DNA of 64,000 nucleotides, taken from positions 62,001 through 126,000 of the forward strand of contig CALSNM010000003.1 in the NCBI GenBank assembly GCA_943787725.1. The letters run 5' to 3'. The translations under genes were made by a program, and so were the position numbers. Of the stretch, positions 46,535 through 56,288 are shown in pieces; position 1 is the stretch's first letter; the number at the start of each line of letters is the position of its first letter. Source of the DNA: an uncultured Flavobacteriales bacterium (GTDB lineage Bacteria > Bacteroidota > Bacteroidia > Flavobacteriales_D > Parvicellaceae). The notes beneath the pieces were generated by a model that was given only the letters and a program-made list of their open reading frames with translations, did no database searches and was not told the DNA's origin.

Positions 46535-48826
46535 ATGGAAAATTTAATATACATCTTACCAGTATTTGGTTTAATCGGCTTAGCCTACATGGGTTACCTA
46601 TATGGCTGGGTAAAGAAACAAGACGCAGGAAATGATAGAATGAAGCAATTGGCAAATTACATTAGCACAGGCGCTCTAGCCTTTTTAAAAGCTGAGTACA
46701 GAATGTTATTGTGGTTCGTTGTTATTGCTGGAGGGGCATTAGCTTATGTTTCAACTTTGGTTGAATCAACACATATTTTTATAGTAGTAGCATTTGTTAT
46801 TGGCGCAGTGTTTTCTGCAGTAGCGGGTAATATTGGAATGAGAGTAGCAACGGATGCTAACGTAAGAACTACACAAGCGGCAAGAACTAGTTTGTCTAAA
46901 GCATTACAAGTTGCTTTTAAAGGAGGTACGGTAATGGGGCTTGGTGTTGCTGGTTTAGCTGTTTTTGGATTAAGTGTGTTGTTTATAGTTTTATGCTCAA
47001 TGTTTCTTGGGAACGATGACCATACATTTCACTACAATATGACAATGGTGCTTGAAACCCTCGCAGGGTTCTCTTTAGGAGCTGAGTGTATTGCATTATT
47101 TGCTAGAGTTGGAGGAGGTATCTATACAAAAGCTGCCGATGTTGGAGCAGATTTAGTAGGTAAAGTTGAAGCAGGTATTCCAGAAGATGATCCACGTAAC
47201 CCGGCTACAATTGCTGATAATGTTGGAGATAATGTTGGAGATGTTGCAGGAATGGGAGCAGATTTATTTGGGTCTTATGTTGCGACTATGCTTGCAGCTA
47301 TGGTTTTGGGTAATTATGCTATTGGTGCAATGTCAGGTCAAGAGGCACTAGACGATCAGTTTATGGGAATGGGACCAATCTTGTTGCCTATTTTAATAGC
47401 TGGTCTAGGAGTTGTTTTTTCAATAGTTGGAACATTCTTTATTAAAATTAAAGATGACAACAGTCTAAAAGAAAAACATGTTCAACGTGCTTTTAACATT
47501 GGAAACTGGGGGTCTATTATTTTAACAGGGATAGCTTCTTTCTTTGTAATTGATTGGATGCTGCCTTCAAAAATGCGTTTTACGCAAATTGAAGAAGGTT
47601 TGGGTCACTTAACAGGTGATGATAGATATTTTACTTCTATGAATGTGTTTGTTGCCGTAATTATTGGGTTAGCTGTTGGAGGTATTATTTCATTTTTAAC
47701 AGAATACTATACAGGTACAGGGAAAAAACCAGTAAATAGCATTATTCAAAATTCATCTACGGGAGCTGCAACAAACATTATTGCAGGTTTATCATTAGGT
47801 ATGATGTCTACATTCGCTCCAATTATTTTGTTTGCAGGAGCAATTTGGGGAGCTTATGCTGCTGCTGGATTTTACGGAATAGCAATTGCCTCTTCAGCAA
47901 TGATGGCAACAACTGCTATGCAGTTAGCAATTGATGCTTTCGGACCTATCGCTGATAACGCAGGTGGTATTGCTGAAATGGCGGAATTGCCAAAAGAGGT
48001 GCGTGAGAGAACAGATATTTTAGATTCAGTAGGGAACACAACTGCTGCTGTAGGTAAAGGATTTGCAATTGCATCTGCTGCACTTACATCTCTTGCATTA
48101 TTTGCTGCCTATGTTACATTTACAGGAATTGATGGTATTAATATCTTTAAGGCACCTGTATTAGCAATGTTATTTGTTGGCGCAATGATTCCAGTTGTAT
48201 TCTCTGCAATGGCTATGAGCTCTGTTGGTAAAGCTGCAATGGCGATGGTAAAAGAAGTTCGTCGTCAGTTCAAAACTATTCCTGGAATAATGAAAGGAGA
48301 GAACGAACCAGAATACGATAAATGCGTTGAGATATCTACGAACGCAGCATTGAAAGAAATGATGTTGCCGGGAATATTAACAATCATTACACCTCTAATA
48401 GTAGTAGGTATTCCTTTGTTATTCGGATACGATAAATTGGATGCAGCGGAGATGTTGGGAGCTTATATGGCAGGTGTAACAGTTTCAGGTGTTATGTGGG
48501 CAATATTCCAGAACAACGCTGGTGGTGCTTGGGATAATGCAAAGAAATCATTTGAAGCAGGTGTTAAGATTGATGGAAAAATGACTTATAAAGGTTCTGA
48601 TGCGCATAAAGCTGCGGTAACTGGAGATACAGTTGGAGATCCATTTAAAGACACTTCAGGGCCTTCTATGAATATTTTAATTAAGCTAACGTGTTTAATA
48701 GGTTTAGTTATTGCTCCAATATTAGGAGATCACGGAGCAGCAGAGGTTGTACCAGTTGAAGAAAATACAATCGAAGTTGAGGCGAATGAAGAAGTTTCAA
48801 CGGAAAAAGCTGTAGAGGTAGAGTAA
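46535..48826 (+). CDS. hppA: K+-dependent membrane-bound pyrophosphatase
   Basis: A 763-residue ion-pumping pyrophosphatase with about 16 helices. The catalytic segment [20 protein letters not shown] and [19 protein letters not shown] lie near residues 200-235. Near residue 500 the sequence is [10 protein letters not shown]: the alanine where K+-independent enzymes have lysine predicts K+-dependence. The ion could be Na+, H+ or both; Na+ pumping is common for this subgroup but is inferred. The last ~25 residues ([20 protein letters not shown]) form an acidic tail not needed for the fold. A terminator follows directly. Confidence 0.94.
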   Translation: MENLIYILPVFGLIGLAYMGYLYGWVKKQDAGNDRMKQLANYISTGALAFLKAEYRMLLWFVVIAGGALAYVSTLVESTHIFIVVAFVIGAVFSAVAGNIGMRVATDANVRTTQAARTSLSKALQVAFKGGTVMGLGVAGLAVFGLSVLFIVLCSMFLGNDDHTFHYNMTMVLETLAGFSLGAECIALFARVGGGIYTKAADVGADLVGKVEAGIPEDDPRNPATIADNVGDNVGDVAGMGADLFGSYVATMLAAMVLGNYAIGAMSGQEALDDQFMGMGPILLPILIAGLGVVFSIVGTFFIKIKDDNSLKEKHVQRAFNIGNWGSIILTGIASFFVIDWMLPSKMRFTQIEEGLGHLTGDDRYFTSMNVFVAVIIGLAVGGIISFLTEYYTGTGKKPVNSIIQNSSTGAATNIIAGLSLGMMSTFAPIILFAGAIWGAYAAAGFYGIAIASSAMMATTAMQLAIDAFGPIADNAGGIAEMAELPKEVRERTDILDSVGNTTAAVGKGFAIASAALTSLALFAAYVTFTGIDGINIFKAPVLAMLFVGAMIPVVFSAMAMSSVGKAAMAMVKEVRRQFKTIPGIMKGENEPEYDKCVEISTNAALKEMMLPGILTIITPLIVVGIPLLFGYDKLDAAEMLGAYMAGVTVSGVMWAIFQNNAGGAWDNAKKSFEAGVKIDGKMTYKGSDAHKAAVTGDTVGDPFKDTSGPSMNILIKLTCLIGLVIAPILGDHGAAEVVPVEENTIEVEANEEVSTEKAVEVE

Positions 48827-48846
48827 CTCTTTAACAACATAAGAAT

Positions 48847-48877
48847 AAAAAATTCCGACTTGTTCGGAATTTTTTGT
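48847..48877 (+). terminator. Intrinsic terminator after hppA
   Basis: AAAATTCCGA (about 48849-48858) and TCGGAATTTT (about 48864-48873) form a stem around a short CTTGT loop, with a T-run on the 3' side, about 20 bases after the hppA stop. Confidence 0.85.
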
Positions 48878-48906
48878 TTTTAGATAAAACAAGTTAATTA
48901 ACTTTG
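48874..48906 (+). promoter_or_regulatory. Probable promoter of the yceI-coaX operon
   Basis: TAACTTTG (48899-48906) fits TAnnTTTG, and a TTG at 48874-48876 lies 22 bases upstream. The ATG begins 5 bases after the -7 box, so the transcript would start at or next to the start codon (leaderless). Confidence 0.5.
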
Positions 48907-48910
48907 TTGA

Positions 48911-49597
48911 ATGCGTAAATTATTAAAAATAGGATTGACTTTAGCCGCTATTGGTCTAATTGCGATTGGGATACTGTTCTTGATTCCATGGGGCAACGCG
49001 GAAAGTGAAGTGAAAAAATCAGAAGTTGAAGCACCCACTGAAACAGTTGAAATTGATAACGACATTGTTCTAAATGATATGTCAGAAATTACAGGCGCTT
49101 ATGTTTCTCAAGATAACTTAGATAAAATCACTTCAGAAATTATGTTCCATATAACCGGTCCTCAGGATGCAACAGGGTCTTTTAAAAGGTTTACAATTAA
49201 TTTTAATTCGCATTCGGATTATACAAAGGGCTCAATTTCGGTGGTAATTGACCCGCTTTCTGTTCACACTGCTAATAAAATGAGAGATGAGTCTATAAAA
49301 GGCGAAGGGTTTTTTGAGTCTAAAGATTTTCCTGAAATAGTTTTTAGCTCAAACCAAATTGTAATTGGAGATACATCTTATATAGCATTAGGGACATTGT
49401 CTATGTTGGGAGTTGAAAAAGAGATAGAGGTGAATTTCACATATAAAGGCAAAGGAGAAAATGAAGCAGGAAAGAATTTTATTATATTCCAAGGGGAGTT
49501 TACTTTGGACAGAACGGAGCATGGGATGAAAGAAACGTCTGGAATTGGTAATAATGTTGAGGTTTCTTTTTACACGGAGTTGGTCGAAACGAAATGA
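48911..49597 (+). CDS. YceI-family protein
   Basis: A 228-residue protein with an N-terminal membrane anchor or signal peptide (KIGLTLAAIGLIAIGILFLI), an acidic linker and a C-terminal YceI lipocalin-like domain. Typical segments are VIDPLSVHTANKMRDESIKG, FFESKDFPEIVFSS and GTLSMLGVEKEIEVNFTY. YceI proteins bind isoprenoid lipids in the periplasm; the ligand here is not known. The stop overlaps the coaX start (ATGA), so they are translationally coupled. Confidence 0.9.
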   Translation: MRKLLKIGLTLAAIGLIAIGILFLIPWGNAESEVKKSEVEAPTETVEIDNDIVLNDMSEITGAYVSQDNLDKITSEIMFHITGPQDATGSFKRFTINFNSHSDYTKGSISVVIDPLSVHTANKMRDESIKGEGFFESKDFPEIVFSSNQIVIGDTSYIALGTLSMLGVEKEIEVNFTYKGKGENEAGKNFIIFQGEFTLDRTEHGMKETSGIGNNVEVSFYTELVETK

Positions 49598-50319
49598 ATT
49601 TAGTCATTGACATAGGTAACACTTTCATTAAAGTTGGGCAATTTGAACAAGGGAATTGCAGAAATATTGAAAGGTTCAAAGATCAAAAATTGTTTTTAAA
49701 ATATGTGTCCTCATTGTCTGCTAATAATGTAATTATTAGTTCTGTAAGGGATGTTAGTTTTACAAATGAGGTAGTTAATCTTTTTTCTGATTCGCTGCTT
49801 TTAACAAAAAAAACTCAATTACCCATAACAAATTCCTATGAAACACCTGAAACGCTAGGAAATGACAGATTAGCAAACGCTGTTAGTGCGTCTGCTGTTT
49901 TTCCAAATCAAAATACTTTAACGATAGATGTTGGAACTTGTCTTAAATTCGATTTTATAACCTCCAATAACAAATATCTAGGCGGTAGTATTTCTCCTGG
50001 ATTAACAATGCGATTTAATGCTTTACATACTTTAACTGATAATTTGCCGTTGATTGATGATGTTGAAATAAATCAACTTATCGGAACAGATACAACTAGT
50101 TCAATTCAGGTTGGGGTATACCAAGGGATCATTGCAGAAATAACCAATATGATTAGTCAATATGAAAAAAAATACGACAAATTAAACATCATCTTAACAG
50201 GTGGGGATTTGCGTTGGTTCTTGAATGTTGAAATGTCACAAAAAAATAGCATATTTGCAGACGAATTTCACACATTAAAAGGGTTGAATACAATTTTAAA
50301 TTACAATGTACAGAAATAG
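49594..50319 (+). CDS. coaX: Type III pantothenate kinase
   Basis: A 241-residue acetate/sugar kinase-fold enzyme that phosphorylates pantothenate, the first step of CoA synthesis. MNLVIDIGNTFIKVGQF is the phosphate-1 motif. TLGNDRLANAVSAS and LTIDVGTCLKFDFI are the conserved central motifs, followed by GGSISPGLTMRFNAL and IILTGGDLRWFL. Together with panC and panD at 23-25 kb it accounts for part of CoA synthesis. It overlaps yceI upstream by four bases and the next gene by 14. Confidence 0.95.
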   Translation: MNLVIDIGNTFIKVGQFEQGNCRNIERFKDQKLFLKYVSSLSANNVIISSVRDVSFTNEVVNLFSDSLLLTKKTQLPITNSYETPETLGNDRLANAVSASAVFPNQNTLTIDVGTCLKFDFITSNNKYLGGSISPGLTMRFNALHTLTDNLPLIDDVEINQLIGTDTTSSIQVGVYQGIIAEITNMISQYEKKYDKLNIILTGGDLRWFLNVEMSQKNSIFADEFHTLKGLNTILNYNVQK

Positions 50320-51628
50320 ATTACTAGCATTTATACTTGCAATTGCGATTGCTCAAGCCTCTTTTGGACAAATGCTTAATAATTCTCCTTATACACGCTA
50401 TGGTTTTGGTGAAATTATGGGTACATCTACAGCTCCGTTTTCAGGTTTTAGTGGATTATCTACTCCAATTGCGAATTTCAGGTTTGTTAATGTATCTAAT
50501 CCTGCAACTTACTCATCATTGGCGCGTTATAACCCAGTTTTTGACGTGGCATTATATGGGAAATCATCAATTTTGAAAACGGAAAATGAAAGTGTGAAAA
50601 ATTCAACTTTCGTGTTGCGTAATTTTACGTTAGCTCTTCCTATTGCTAAGAAATGGGGGGCTGCTTTTGGCATAATGCCTTATTCAACAACGGGATATAA
50701 TATTACGGATTATCAAGTTTTAGATGGAGATTCAATTGCCAACAACTATATTGGAGATGGGAGTATTAATCGAGTGTTTGTTGGCGCAGGTTGTAACATG
50801 ATAAACAAGGGTGATACCTTAAAGCTCTCTGTTGGAATAAATGCATCTTATTTGTTTGGAACATTAGAAAGAGAAAGAAATGCTGTATTTTCTAACAGTA
50901 CTTTTTATAATACAAAAATCCAAGAGAAGAATGTCCTTCGAGGAGCTTCATTTGATGGCGGAATACACTTTTATCAAAAAATGTCGTCAGATTTATCATG
51001 GCAATTTGGTGCGACCTATTCATTTGGTTCAGATCTAAAAACATCTCAAGATTTTTATGCTTATACCTACAAATACCAGCTAGGAGTTGTTGAAGATGAA
51101 AAAGACACGATTGATTATTATGATGATTTAGAGGGGCTTACTGTCCTTCCATCCGGCTTTTCTGCTGGTGTTGCGGTGAATTATAAAAAATGGATGTTTG
51201 GGGGGCAATATGAATATAAAAACTGGCAGCAGTTTAAAGAAGTAGTTAATACCATTGATTTGACTGAACAGCCATTAAAACAAAGTAATAAGTTTATTTT
51301 GGGATTTGAGTATAAGCCGTCGGCCGCTTATGGAGATAAAAATAAAAGTATTTTTAAGAAATCAGTTTATAGACTGGGATTCCATTATGGTAATACGCCA
51401 ATCGAAATTGATAGTGTTCAGCTAACTAATTTCGGCATGAATCTTGGTATTTCTGTGCCGTTAATAAGTTCTCGTTCTTTATCAATGATGAATATGGGAA
51501 TTGGACTTGGAAAAATGGGAACAACGGATAATGGTCTTATTCAAGAAAACTATTTTAAAATACTCTTTGGCTTCTCAATGGGACCATCCAATTACGATAA
51601 GTGGTTTAGAAAAAGAAAATACGATTAA
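50306..51628 (+). CDS. Outer-membrane beta-barrel protein
   Basis: A 440-residue exported protein starting with a signal peptide (MYRNRLLAFILAIAIAQASF). It begins NNSPYTRYGFGEIMGTSTAP, a pattern typical of FadL-like or 'hypothetical outer membrane' barrels that follow coaX in Flavobacteriales. Many alternating strands end in aromatic residues (WQFGATYSFGSDLKTS, WMFGGQYEYKNWQQFKE, FKILFGFSMGPSNYDKWF). Overlaps coaX by 14 bases and precedes the TPR gene by 17. Function unknown; a transport or assembly role at the outer membrane is likely. Confidence 0.82.
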   Translation: MYRNRLLAFILAIAIAQASFGQMLNNSPYTRYGFGEIMGTSTAPFSGFSGLSTPIANFRFVNVSNPATYSSLARYNPVFDVALYGKSSILKTENESVKNSTFVLRNFTLALPIAKKWGAAFGIMPYSTTGYNITDYQVLDGDSIANNYIGDGSINRVFVGAGCNMINKGDTLKLSVGINASYLFGTLERERNAVFSNSTFYNTKIQEKNVLRGASFDGGIHFYQKMSSDLSWQFGATYSFGSDLKTSQDFYAYTYKYQLGVVEDEKDTIDYYDDLEGLTVLPSGFSAGVAVNYKKWMFGGQYEYKNWQQFKEVVNTIDLTEQPLKQSNKFILGFEYKPSAAYGDKNKSIFKKSVYRLGFHYGNTPIEIDSVQLTNFGMNLGISVPLISSRSLSMMNMGIGLGKMGTTDNGLIQENYFKILFGFSMGPSNYDKWFRKRKYD

Positions 51629-51645
51629 AACACAAACCTAATACA

Positions 51646-52926
51646 ATGAAAAAAATATTTACACTCATAGCCGTAATACTTGTTGGCTTAACCAATGGAC
51701 AAGAATGTGCAACACAAGCAGAAGATAATTTTGGAGCAGATGTAGAAACAAGCAGAAAATATATTTCTCTTTATTCTAGTTATTTGGGCCAAAAAAATTA
51801 TCAGGAAGCGGCAAACTTTTGGTGGCAAGCTCAATCTGCAGCTCCCAATTATAAACCCAACTTATATAGTAATGGGGTTTCTATTTACCAAAAATTAGCT
51901 GGTGCTGCAAAGAAAGCTAAAGACACAGCACAAACTATTGGCTATGCAGATACGCTTTTTAAAGTGTATGATTTATGGATAGAGACTTATGGTGATTGTT
52001 ATAAAACTCAAATGAAATATGCGAACGATCGTGTAAAATATTTTCCAAAAGACTTTGAGGTTTCTTATGCAAAGTATAAGTCCGCATTTGCATTTTACTC
52101 GTTAGATAAAGTTCGTTCTTCCTGGGTTCAAAAATATTTTACCACTGCCTATATGATGGTGCGGAATAAAAAGATTGAATGTGATGAGATTTTAGAATTA
52201 TATGATTTTTTAACAGGGATTTGCGACGAAAAATCTCTAACGGACAAAAACTTTGTTACTGCTCAAAAAACGTTGGATAAATATGTGGCTCCTTGCGCTA
52301 GCTGCGACAAATTAGAAGAATTATTTAAACCTAAATTCGAAGCGTCTCCGGATGATGTAAAATTAATGGAGAAAATTGTAGGTATGATGGGAGGACGCAA
52401 GTGTACCGACAGTGAATTTTATATTGTGGTTGTAGAAAAAATATATGGTCTTACACCAAGTTATAAATCTGCAAGAGGACTGGCGCTTTATTACTATAAT
52501 AAAAAGGAATACAATAAGGCTGCTAAATTTTTTGAAGAAGCTTTAACTCTTACTGAGGATGAAACTGAAAAGTTAAAGTTATATTCTCCTTTAGTTAATA
52601 TTTATGCAAGTACAGGGAATTGCTCAAAACGTATTCAGTATGCAGGAATGATTGGCAGTAATGAGAAAAATGCGGCAATTGCCAATTGTATTGCTGGCAA
52701 AGCACCTTCTTGTGGAAATACCAAAGTTTTGAGAAGTTTCGGTTATTGTTTAGCACTTGACTATGCGGAAAAGTCAGGAGGTAAAGTTTCTTCTGCTCAA
52801 ATTAAAGCATGGAAAAAAAGTTTGCCGACATCTCAGGAATTATTTTTTGATGGGTTTGAGGTTGGCCAAACAGTGCCTGTTCCATGCTGGAAAGGAGAGC
52901 AAACAAAAGTTCGTGTACAGAACTAG
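51646..52926 (+). CDS. Exported TPR-repeat protein
   Basis: A 426-residue protein with a signal peptide (MKKIFTLIAVILVGLTNGQ) and helical repeats, including the TPR-like GLALYYYNKKEYNKAAKFFE. Several cysteines (CDK, CASCDK, CGNTK) lie in the body, and the C-terminus ends KGEQTKVRVQN. It lies between an outer-membrane barrel and lptC in a cluster conserved in related bacteria, which suggests a periplasmic scaffold function in envelope assembly. Not further recognised. Confidence 0.8.
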   Translation: MKKIFTLIAVILVGLTNGQECATQAEDNFGADVETSRKYISLYSSYLGQKNYQEAANFWWQAQSAAPNYKPNLYSNGVSIYQKLAGAAKKAKDTAQTIGYADTLFKVYDLWIETYGDCYKTQMKYANDRVKYFPKDFEVSYAKYKSAFAFYSLDKVRSSWVQKYFTTAYMMVRNKKIECDEILELYDFLTGICDEKSLTDKNFVTAQKTLDKYVAPCASCDKLEELFKPKFEASPDDVKLMEKIVGMMGGRKCTDSEFYIVVVEKIYGLTPSYKSARGLALYYYNKKEYNKAAKFFEEALTLTEDETEKLKLYSPLVNIYASTGNCSKRIQYAGMIGSNEKNAAIANCIAGKAPSCGNTKVLRSFGYCLALDYAEKSGGKVSSAQIKAWKKSLPTSQELFFDGFEVGQTVPVPCWKGEQTKVRVQN

Positions 52927-53497
52927 AAACAGATATAAAATAGTAAGCAAAAGTATCATTCCGGCCCTCTTCGCCGGAATGCTTTTTTCATGCAGTAATA
53001 ATTTAGAAGAAATTAAAGAGGTGATATCGAAGTCTGATGGACCCGATGAAATAACGGAAGGGGTTGTCATGCTTTTTACAGATATGGGGAAATCTAAATT
53101 AAAATTGGAAAGCCCGCTTGTTTACCGTTTTTTGGATTTGGAAAAGATGAAAATCGAATGTCCAAAAGGGATGAAGGTTACCTTTTATGATACGCTAGAA
53201 AATATCGAGTCCGTTCTAACTGCTAATTATGGTTTGCTTTTGTCTGAAGAGCAATATTTGAAAGTTCAAGATAGTGTTGTTTTTCAAAACAATAAAAAAG
53301 ATCGTTTGGATACGGAATTGTTAAATATCTTTTTCGAAAAAGACAGTATTTATACGGATAAGTTTGTAAAAGTTTCGACAGAAACCGGAGTAATCTCCGG
53401 AACGGGTTTAGTTTCAAACAGTAATTTTACCAAATATGAACTGTTAAACATAAGAGACAGTCATTATAATGTAAATGAAAAAAAGGAAGATGAATAA
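52913..53497 (+). CDS. lptC: LptC-like LPS export protein
   Basis: A ~194-residue lipoprotein-like or anchored periplasmic protein. I start it at the GTG at 52913 (YRTRNRYKIVSKSIIPALFA), which gives a signal sequence ending in FSC; the longer ORF from 52757 lies inside the TPR gene. The mature part is the beta-jellyroll of LptC (YRFLDLEKMKIECPKGMKVT, FYDTLENIESVLTANYGLLL, DTELLNIFFEKDSIYTDKFV). It should carry LPS from the LptBFG complex to LptA. Overlaps the TPR gene by 14 bases. Confidence 0.82.
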   Translation: MYRTRNRYKIVSKSIIPALFAGMLFSCSNNLEEIKEVISKSDGPDEITEGVVMLFTDMGKSKLKLESPLVYRFLDLEKMKIECPKGMKVTFYDTLENIESVLTANYGLLLSEEQYLKVQDSVVFQNNKKDRLDTELLNIFFEKDSIYTDKFVKVSTETGVISGTGLVSNSNFTKYELLNIRDSHYNVNEKKEDE

Positions 53498-53705
53498 AAT
53501 GAATAATATTCTGGAAAAATTTTGGCTAGTAGTTGCTTCAATTTCAACTGTATTTACAATTGTTATTGGAATTATCGATAGTTTCAAAGGTATTACCATT
53601 TTTTTAATGGTCTGTGGTTTGGCCTGGGGTCTCTATTTTATAAGAAGAGGTTTAAGAAAGCGGTTGGAAAAAATGGATAAATCACCGTCAAAACAGAAGA
53701 AATAA
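53475..53705 (+). CDS. Small two-helix membrane protein
   Basis: A 76-residue protein with two hydrophobic segments (FWLVVASISTVFTIVIGI and ITIFLMVCGLAWGLYFI) and a basic C-terminus. The start could be 53475 (overlapping lptC by 23 bases), 53490 or 53499. It lies between lptC and the CNNM gene, as in related genomes. Function unknown. Confidence 0.7.
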   Translation: MKKRKMNKMNNILEKFWLVVASISTVFTIVIGIIDSFKGITIFLMVCGLAWGLYFIRRGLRKRLEKMDKSPSKQKK

Positions 53706-53742
53706 TTATTATTTTGGTGTTCAATATTGCAAATAACTAATC

Positions 53743-55023
53743 ATGGATGCTGTAATTATTTTAATCTCTATAATTATTACTCTTGCATTTTCTGCATTCT
53801 TTTCTGGAATGGAGATTGCATTTATTTCAGCAAATCGTTTAAAAATAGCTTTAGATAATAAGCAAGGAGGAGTTAAAGCAAAGATTTTAGCTTATTTTGC
53901 AAAAAATCCCGCTTCCTTTATCGGTACAATGCTTTTGGGTAATAATGCGGCTATTGTCGTTTATAGTATGTTTATGGCAATGGCTATAGATGACCCATTA
54001 ACAGAGTTGATTGGGATGGCTTGGCTCGTGTTGTTGATTCAAACAATAATTACAACTATCCTTGTTTTGATTTTCGCCGAATTTTTACCAAAAGCTATCT
54101 TTCGAATTAATCCGAATAGAGCTCTATCCATGCTCGCGTTTCCCTTGGTAATTATATACGGAATACTTTGGTTGCCTGCATTTTTGATTATTGGTTTGGC
54201 TGAGTTGATATTAAAAATATTTATTCGAGATAAAGGAGATAATTCACAAATAGTATTTGAAAAGGTAGATTTAGATAATTATCTTGAAGAGTATACGGCG
54301 GACACTGAAAATAGTAAGGTGTTGGATCATGAAGTCAAGATATTTCACAACGCATTAAATTTTGCAGATGTAATTGCCCGTGATTGCATGGTGCCAAGAA
54401 ATGAAATTGTTGCTTTTGAAATAGAGGAAGACTTAGTGGGTTTAAGGGAGAAATTTATTGAAACAGGTTTGTCAAAAATTTTGATTTACCGCGAAACTGT
54501 AGATAATATTATCGGGTATATTCATTCTTACGAGCTTTTTAAAAGTCCAGAAACTATTAAATCTATATTGCTTCCGGTAAGTATTATACCTGAAACAATA
54601 AATGCGAATAAAATTTTGGAAGAATTAATAAATAAGAATAGAAGCATTGCCCTCGTGGTGGATGAATATGGGGGTACAGCTGGAATGGTCACAATGGAGG
54701 ATGTGATTGAGGAAATCTTTGGAGAAATACAGGATGAACACGATTTAAGTGATGTTTCCAACAAGAAAATTAATTCAACGGAATTCGAATTAAATGGACG
54801 CGCAGAAATTGACTTTTTGAATGAGGAGTTTCGTCTAAATTTGCCCTTAAGTGAAGAATACGAAACATTGGGGGGGTTTATTATAAGTGAAATTCAAAAT
54901 ATTCCGCAACAAGGAGAAGTGATTCGAATAGGAAACTTTGTAATAACTATTAAAGAGGTGTCGAACACCAAAATCGAAATGGTTCGAGTTTTGTTAATAG
55001 AAGAGAGCATTAAATCTAGTTGA
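53743..55023 (+). CDS. CNNM/CorC-type (hemolysin family) membrane protein
   Basis: A 426-residue protein with a DUF21/CNNM membrane domain (about residues 1-190; FFSGMEIAFISANRLKIALD; FAEFLPKAIFRINPNRAL), two CBS domains (VIARDCMVPRNEIVAFEIEE; NRSIALVVDEYGGTAGMVTM) and a C-terminal CorC/HlyC domain (LNGRAEIDFLNEEF). The architecture is that of putative magnesium or other cation transporters; the gliding protein GldE is a relative, but its neighbours gldD and ssb are not seen here. Its last 8 bases overlap the convergent LolC/E-like gene. Confidence 0.9.
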   Translation: MDAVIILISIIITLAFSAFFSGMEIAFISANRLKIALDNKQGGVKAKILAYFAKNPASFIGTMLLGNNAAIVVYSMFMAMAIDDPLTELIGMAWLVLLIQTIITTILVLIFAEFLPKAIFRINPNRALSMLAFPLVIIYGILWLPAFLIIGLAELILKIFIRDKGDNSQIVFEKVDLDNYLEEYTADTENSKVLDHEVKIFHNALNFADVIARDCMVPRNEIVAFEIEEDLVGLREKFIETGLSKILIYRETVDNIIGYIHSYELFKSPETIKSILLPVSIIPETINANKILEELINKNRSIALVVDEYGGTAGMVTMEDVIEEIFGEIQDEHDLSDVSNKKINSTEFELNGRAEIDFLNEEFRLNLPLSEEYETLGGFIISEIQNIPQQGEVIRIGNFVITIKEVSNTKIEMVRVLLIEESIKSS

Positions 55024-56239
55024 ATTGTTTTTTAAAGTGTCTCTTTATCAGATATTTAACCGGAATATAAGATGACCCAATTCCAATAACAGCTACAGTT
55101 ACAAAAACCATGAAAACATCTACAAAATGTATTGAGACGGGCCAATATGTGATTACAGAGTTTTCTAAAGTAACAAAGTGAAATGTCGACTGCAACCAGG
55201 CTATTAATAGACCAACAGAGATGCCAATTATTCCTCCTAATAGGTTAATAAAAACGCCTTCTAAGAAAAACACTTTTAGAATAAATTGTCTTGTTGATCC
55301 CATACTAATTAATGTTTCAATATCTTTTTTCTTGTCTAAAATCAGCATTGTTAGAGAAGCTATAATATTAAAAGTAGAAAGCAAAAGGATGAAGCCTAGG
55401 ATTAAAAAGACCATCCATTTTTCAGTTTCATTTGTTTTAAATATAAGCTCATTTTGTTCATATCTTGTTTTTACTTGAAACCTATCTCCAACAAGCTTTT
55501 GTATTTCTTTTTTTACTTGTTTATTCGTAAATGTACTTTTCACACTAATCTCATATGCGGTAATATCATTTTCGTATTCCAATAGGTTTTTTGCAAATTG
55601 TATTGGCACTAAAAAATAGGTATTGTCAAATTCTGGGTTGATCGCAAATACACCTCCAACACTAATCATTTCGGGTTTAAAAGCCTCTGTATTGGTCTTA
55701 GAGATTTTTTCATCTCGCAGCAATCCGTATACAGTGAGGTAATCATGATAGCGGGGGTCACTAGTAACTTGCACTTTGTTTTGGAGGCCAATCCCAATTA
55801 TAGCTTTGTTAAATCCGTCATCTTGCAACTTGGCTTCCCCTTCTGTTAGGACGCTGTCTAAAAGACAGATGGACAAATAACTATCTTCGACTCCTTTCAT
55901 TGTAGCGGTTATCCATCTGTCCTCATGCATTATCATGGTGATTTCTTCAATTACCTCGGTTATAGCATTTACACCTTCCAGGTTTAAAATCTCTTCTTTT
56001 GAAATTTCATGAAAATCAAAAGTTTTTCCTTCCGTTTTAGTAATTCTAATGTCTGCATCAAATGAACTATAAAGTTTTTCAACGAGTTCCTCAATACCAT
56101 TGAACCCGCTTAAAACTATCACCATAGCACACGTACTAATGAAAATTCCAAAAACAGATATTCCAGATATTATATTGATAATGTTTTTCGATTTTTTCGA
56201 AAACAAATAACGCTTTGCTATGTAAAAAGGGACTTTCAA
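55016..56239 (-). CDS. LolC/E-like FtsX-family ABC permease
   Basis: A 407-residue inner-membrane permease of the MacB/LolE type. N-terminal helix IINIISGISVFGIFISTCAM follows MKVPFYIAKRYLFSKKSKN, then a large periplasmic domain (about 45-260) and three C-terminal helices of the FtsX domain (FLILGFILLLSTFNIIASLT; GVFINLLGGIIGISVGLLIA). The family extracts lipoproteins from the inner membrane with an ABC ATPase; no such ATPase is beside it. Convergent with the CNNM gene (8-base overlap) and divergent neighbour of dprA. Confidence 0.88.
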   Translation of the reverse strand: MKVPFYIAKRYLFSKKSKNIINIISGISVFGIFISTCAMVIVLSGFNGIEELVEKLYSSFDADIRITKTEGKTFDFHEISKEEILNLEGVNAITEVIEEITMIMHEDRWITATMKGVEDSYLSICLLDSVLTEGEAKLQDDGFNKAIIGIGLQNKVQVTSDPRYHDYLTVYGLLRDEKISKTNTEAFKPEMISVGGVFAINPEFDNTYFLVPIQFAKNLLEYENDITAYEISVKSTFTNKQVKKEIQKLVGDRFQVKTRYEQNELIFKTNETEKWMVFLILGFILLLSTFNIIASLTMLILDKKKDIETLISMGSTRQFILKVFFLEGVFINLLGGIIGISVGLLIAWLQSTFHFVTLENSVITYWPVSIHFVDVFMVFVTVAVIGIGSSYIPVKYLIKRHFKKQFN

Positions 56240-56288
56240 ATAGTAGTTGTTTTACTGAGGCAAAAATATGATATTAATCTAAGTACTT

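Noticed and set aside
52757-52912. Extended N-terminus of lptC
   Set aside because: This part lies inside the TPR gene and has no signal-peptide character. The GTG at 52913 gives a proper signal sequence.
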